Of a stretch of 32,444 bases of DNA, positions 32,431 through 32,444 are shown one piece after another; within the stretch, counting starts at the first letter, position 1; each line of letters begins with the position of its first letter. Position numbers and translations under genes: made by a program. The stretch is from Candidatus Saccharibacteria bacterium CG_4_10_14_0_2_um_filter_52_9. Lineage in GTDB: Bacteria; Patescibacteriota; Saccharimonadia; Saccharimonadales; UBA4665. The stretch is taken from positions 1 through 32,444 of the forward strand of contig PFOA01000081.1 in assembly GCA_002792275.1 (NCBI GenBank). Direction: 5' to 3'. A model generated the notes under the pieces. It saw only the letters and a list, made by a program, of their open reading frames with translations, ran no database searches and had not been told where the DNA came from.

Positions 32431-32444
32431 CTACAAGATTCAAA

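Noticed and set aside
32191..32444. Housekeeping RNA (tmRNA, RNase P, SRP or 6S) at the right edge
   Set aside because: None of their conserved cores could be found; the stretch leads directly into the AAC-rich repeat instead.

Overview
This window is gene-dense, about half GC, and looks like a chromosome piece from a small-genome bacterium of the Candidate Phyla Radiation, most likely a Saccharibacteria (TM7)-type lineage. That placement is an inference from gene content and style: compact genes, nearly everything on the minus strand, an M16 peptidase next to secA, FtsEX with a PcsB-like hydrolase, and a DGR of the kind common in CPR genomes. A complete release factor 2 gene means UGA is a normal stop, which argues against the UGA=Gly lineages Gracilibacteria and Absconditabacteria.

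Layout. 1-4210 is an accessory flank: a truncated gene at the left edge, a NYN nuclease, an orphan XRE regulator with its own operator, a TasA/camelysin-like secreted protein, a PIF1-type helicase, and two decayed genes (a uridine-kinase-like P-loop protein and a nucleotidyltransferase). 4225-17293 is mostly core: a DMT transporter, glyS, recO with a degenerate sensor/receiver pair, xseA/xseB with a methyltransferase and a membrane protein, an LPG-synthase-like flippase, a divergent TRM11-like methyltransferase with rpmA, a lone receiver protein, pyrG and ctpA. 17447-20321 is a division module: ftsE, ftsX and a coiled-coil CHAP hydrolase.

The main find is 20338-22941, a full diversity-generating retroelement (DGR). 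It has a reverse transcriptase on the minus strand, an Avd-like accessory protein on the plus strand whose 5' end overlaps the RT 5' end, a 110-base template repeat (TR), and a target gene whose 3' end carries the matching 112-base variable repeat (VR). All 16 TR/VR substitutions fall on template adenines. Three things are unusual. The RT coding sequence contains a 71-base run of a 4-base repeat just before its GIPIG motif, so gain or loss of a unit would switch the enzyme off. The VR carries a 2-base insertion that truncates the target protein. A second AAC-rich TR-like sequence with its own apparent promoter and structured leader lies at 32078-32417, with no RT beside it.

23014-32059 returns to core genes: prfB, an M16 peptidase, secA, hpf, serS, a four-cysteine PD-(D/E)XK nuclease, a HAD hydrolase and msrA. 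Across the window about seventeen genes have a -10 box only 5-10 bases before the start codon, often the extended TGn form, which suggests widespread leaderless mRNAs. The genes with clear Shine-Dalgarno sites and longer leaders are mostly accessory or stress genes.
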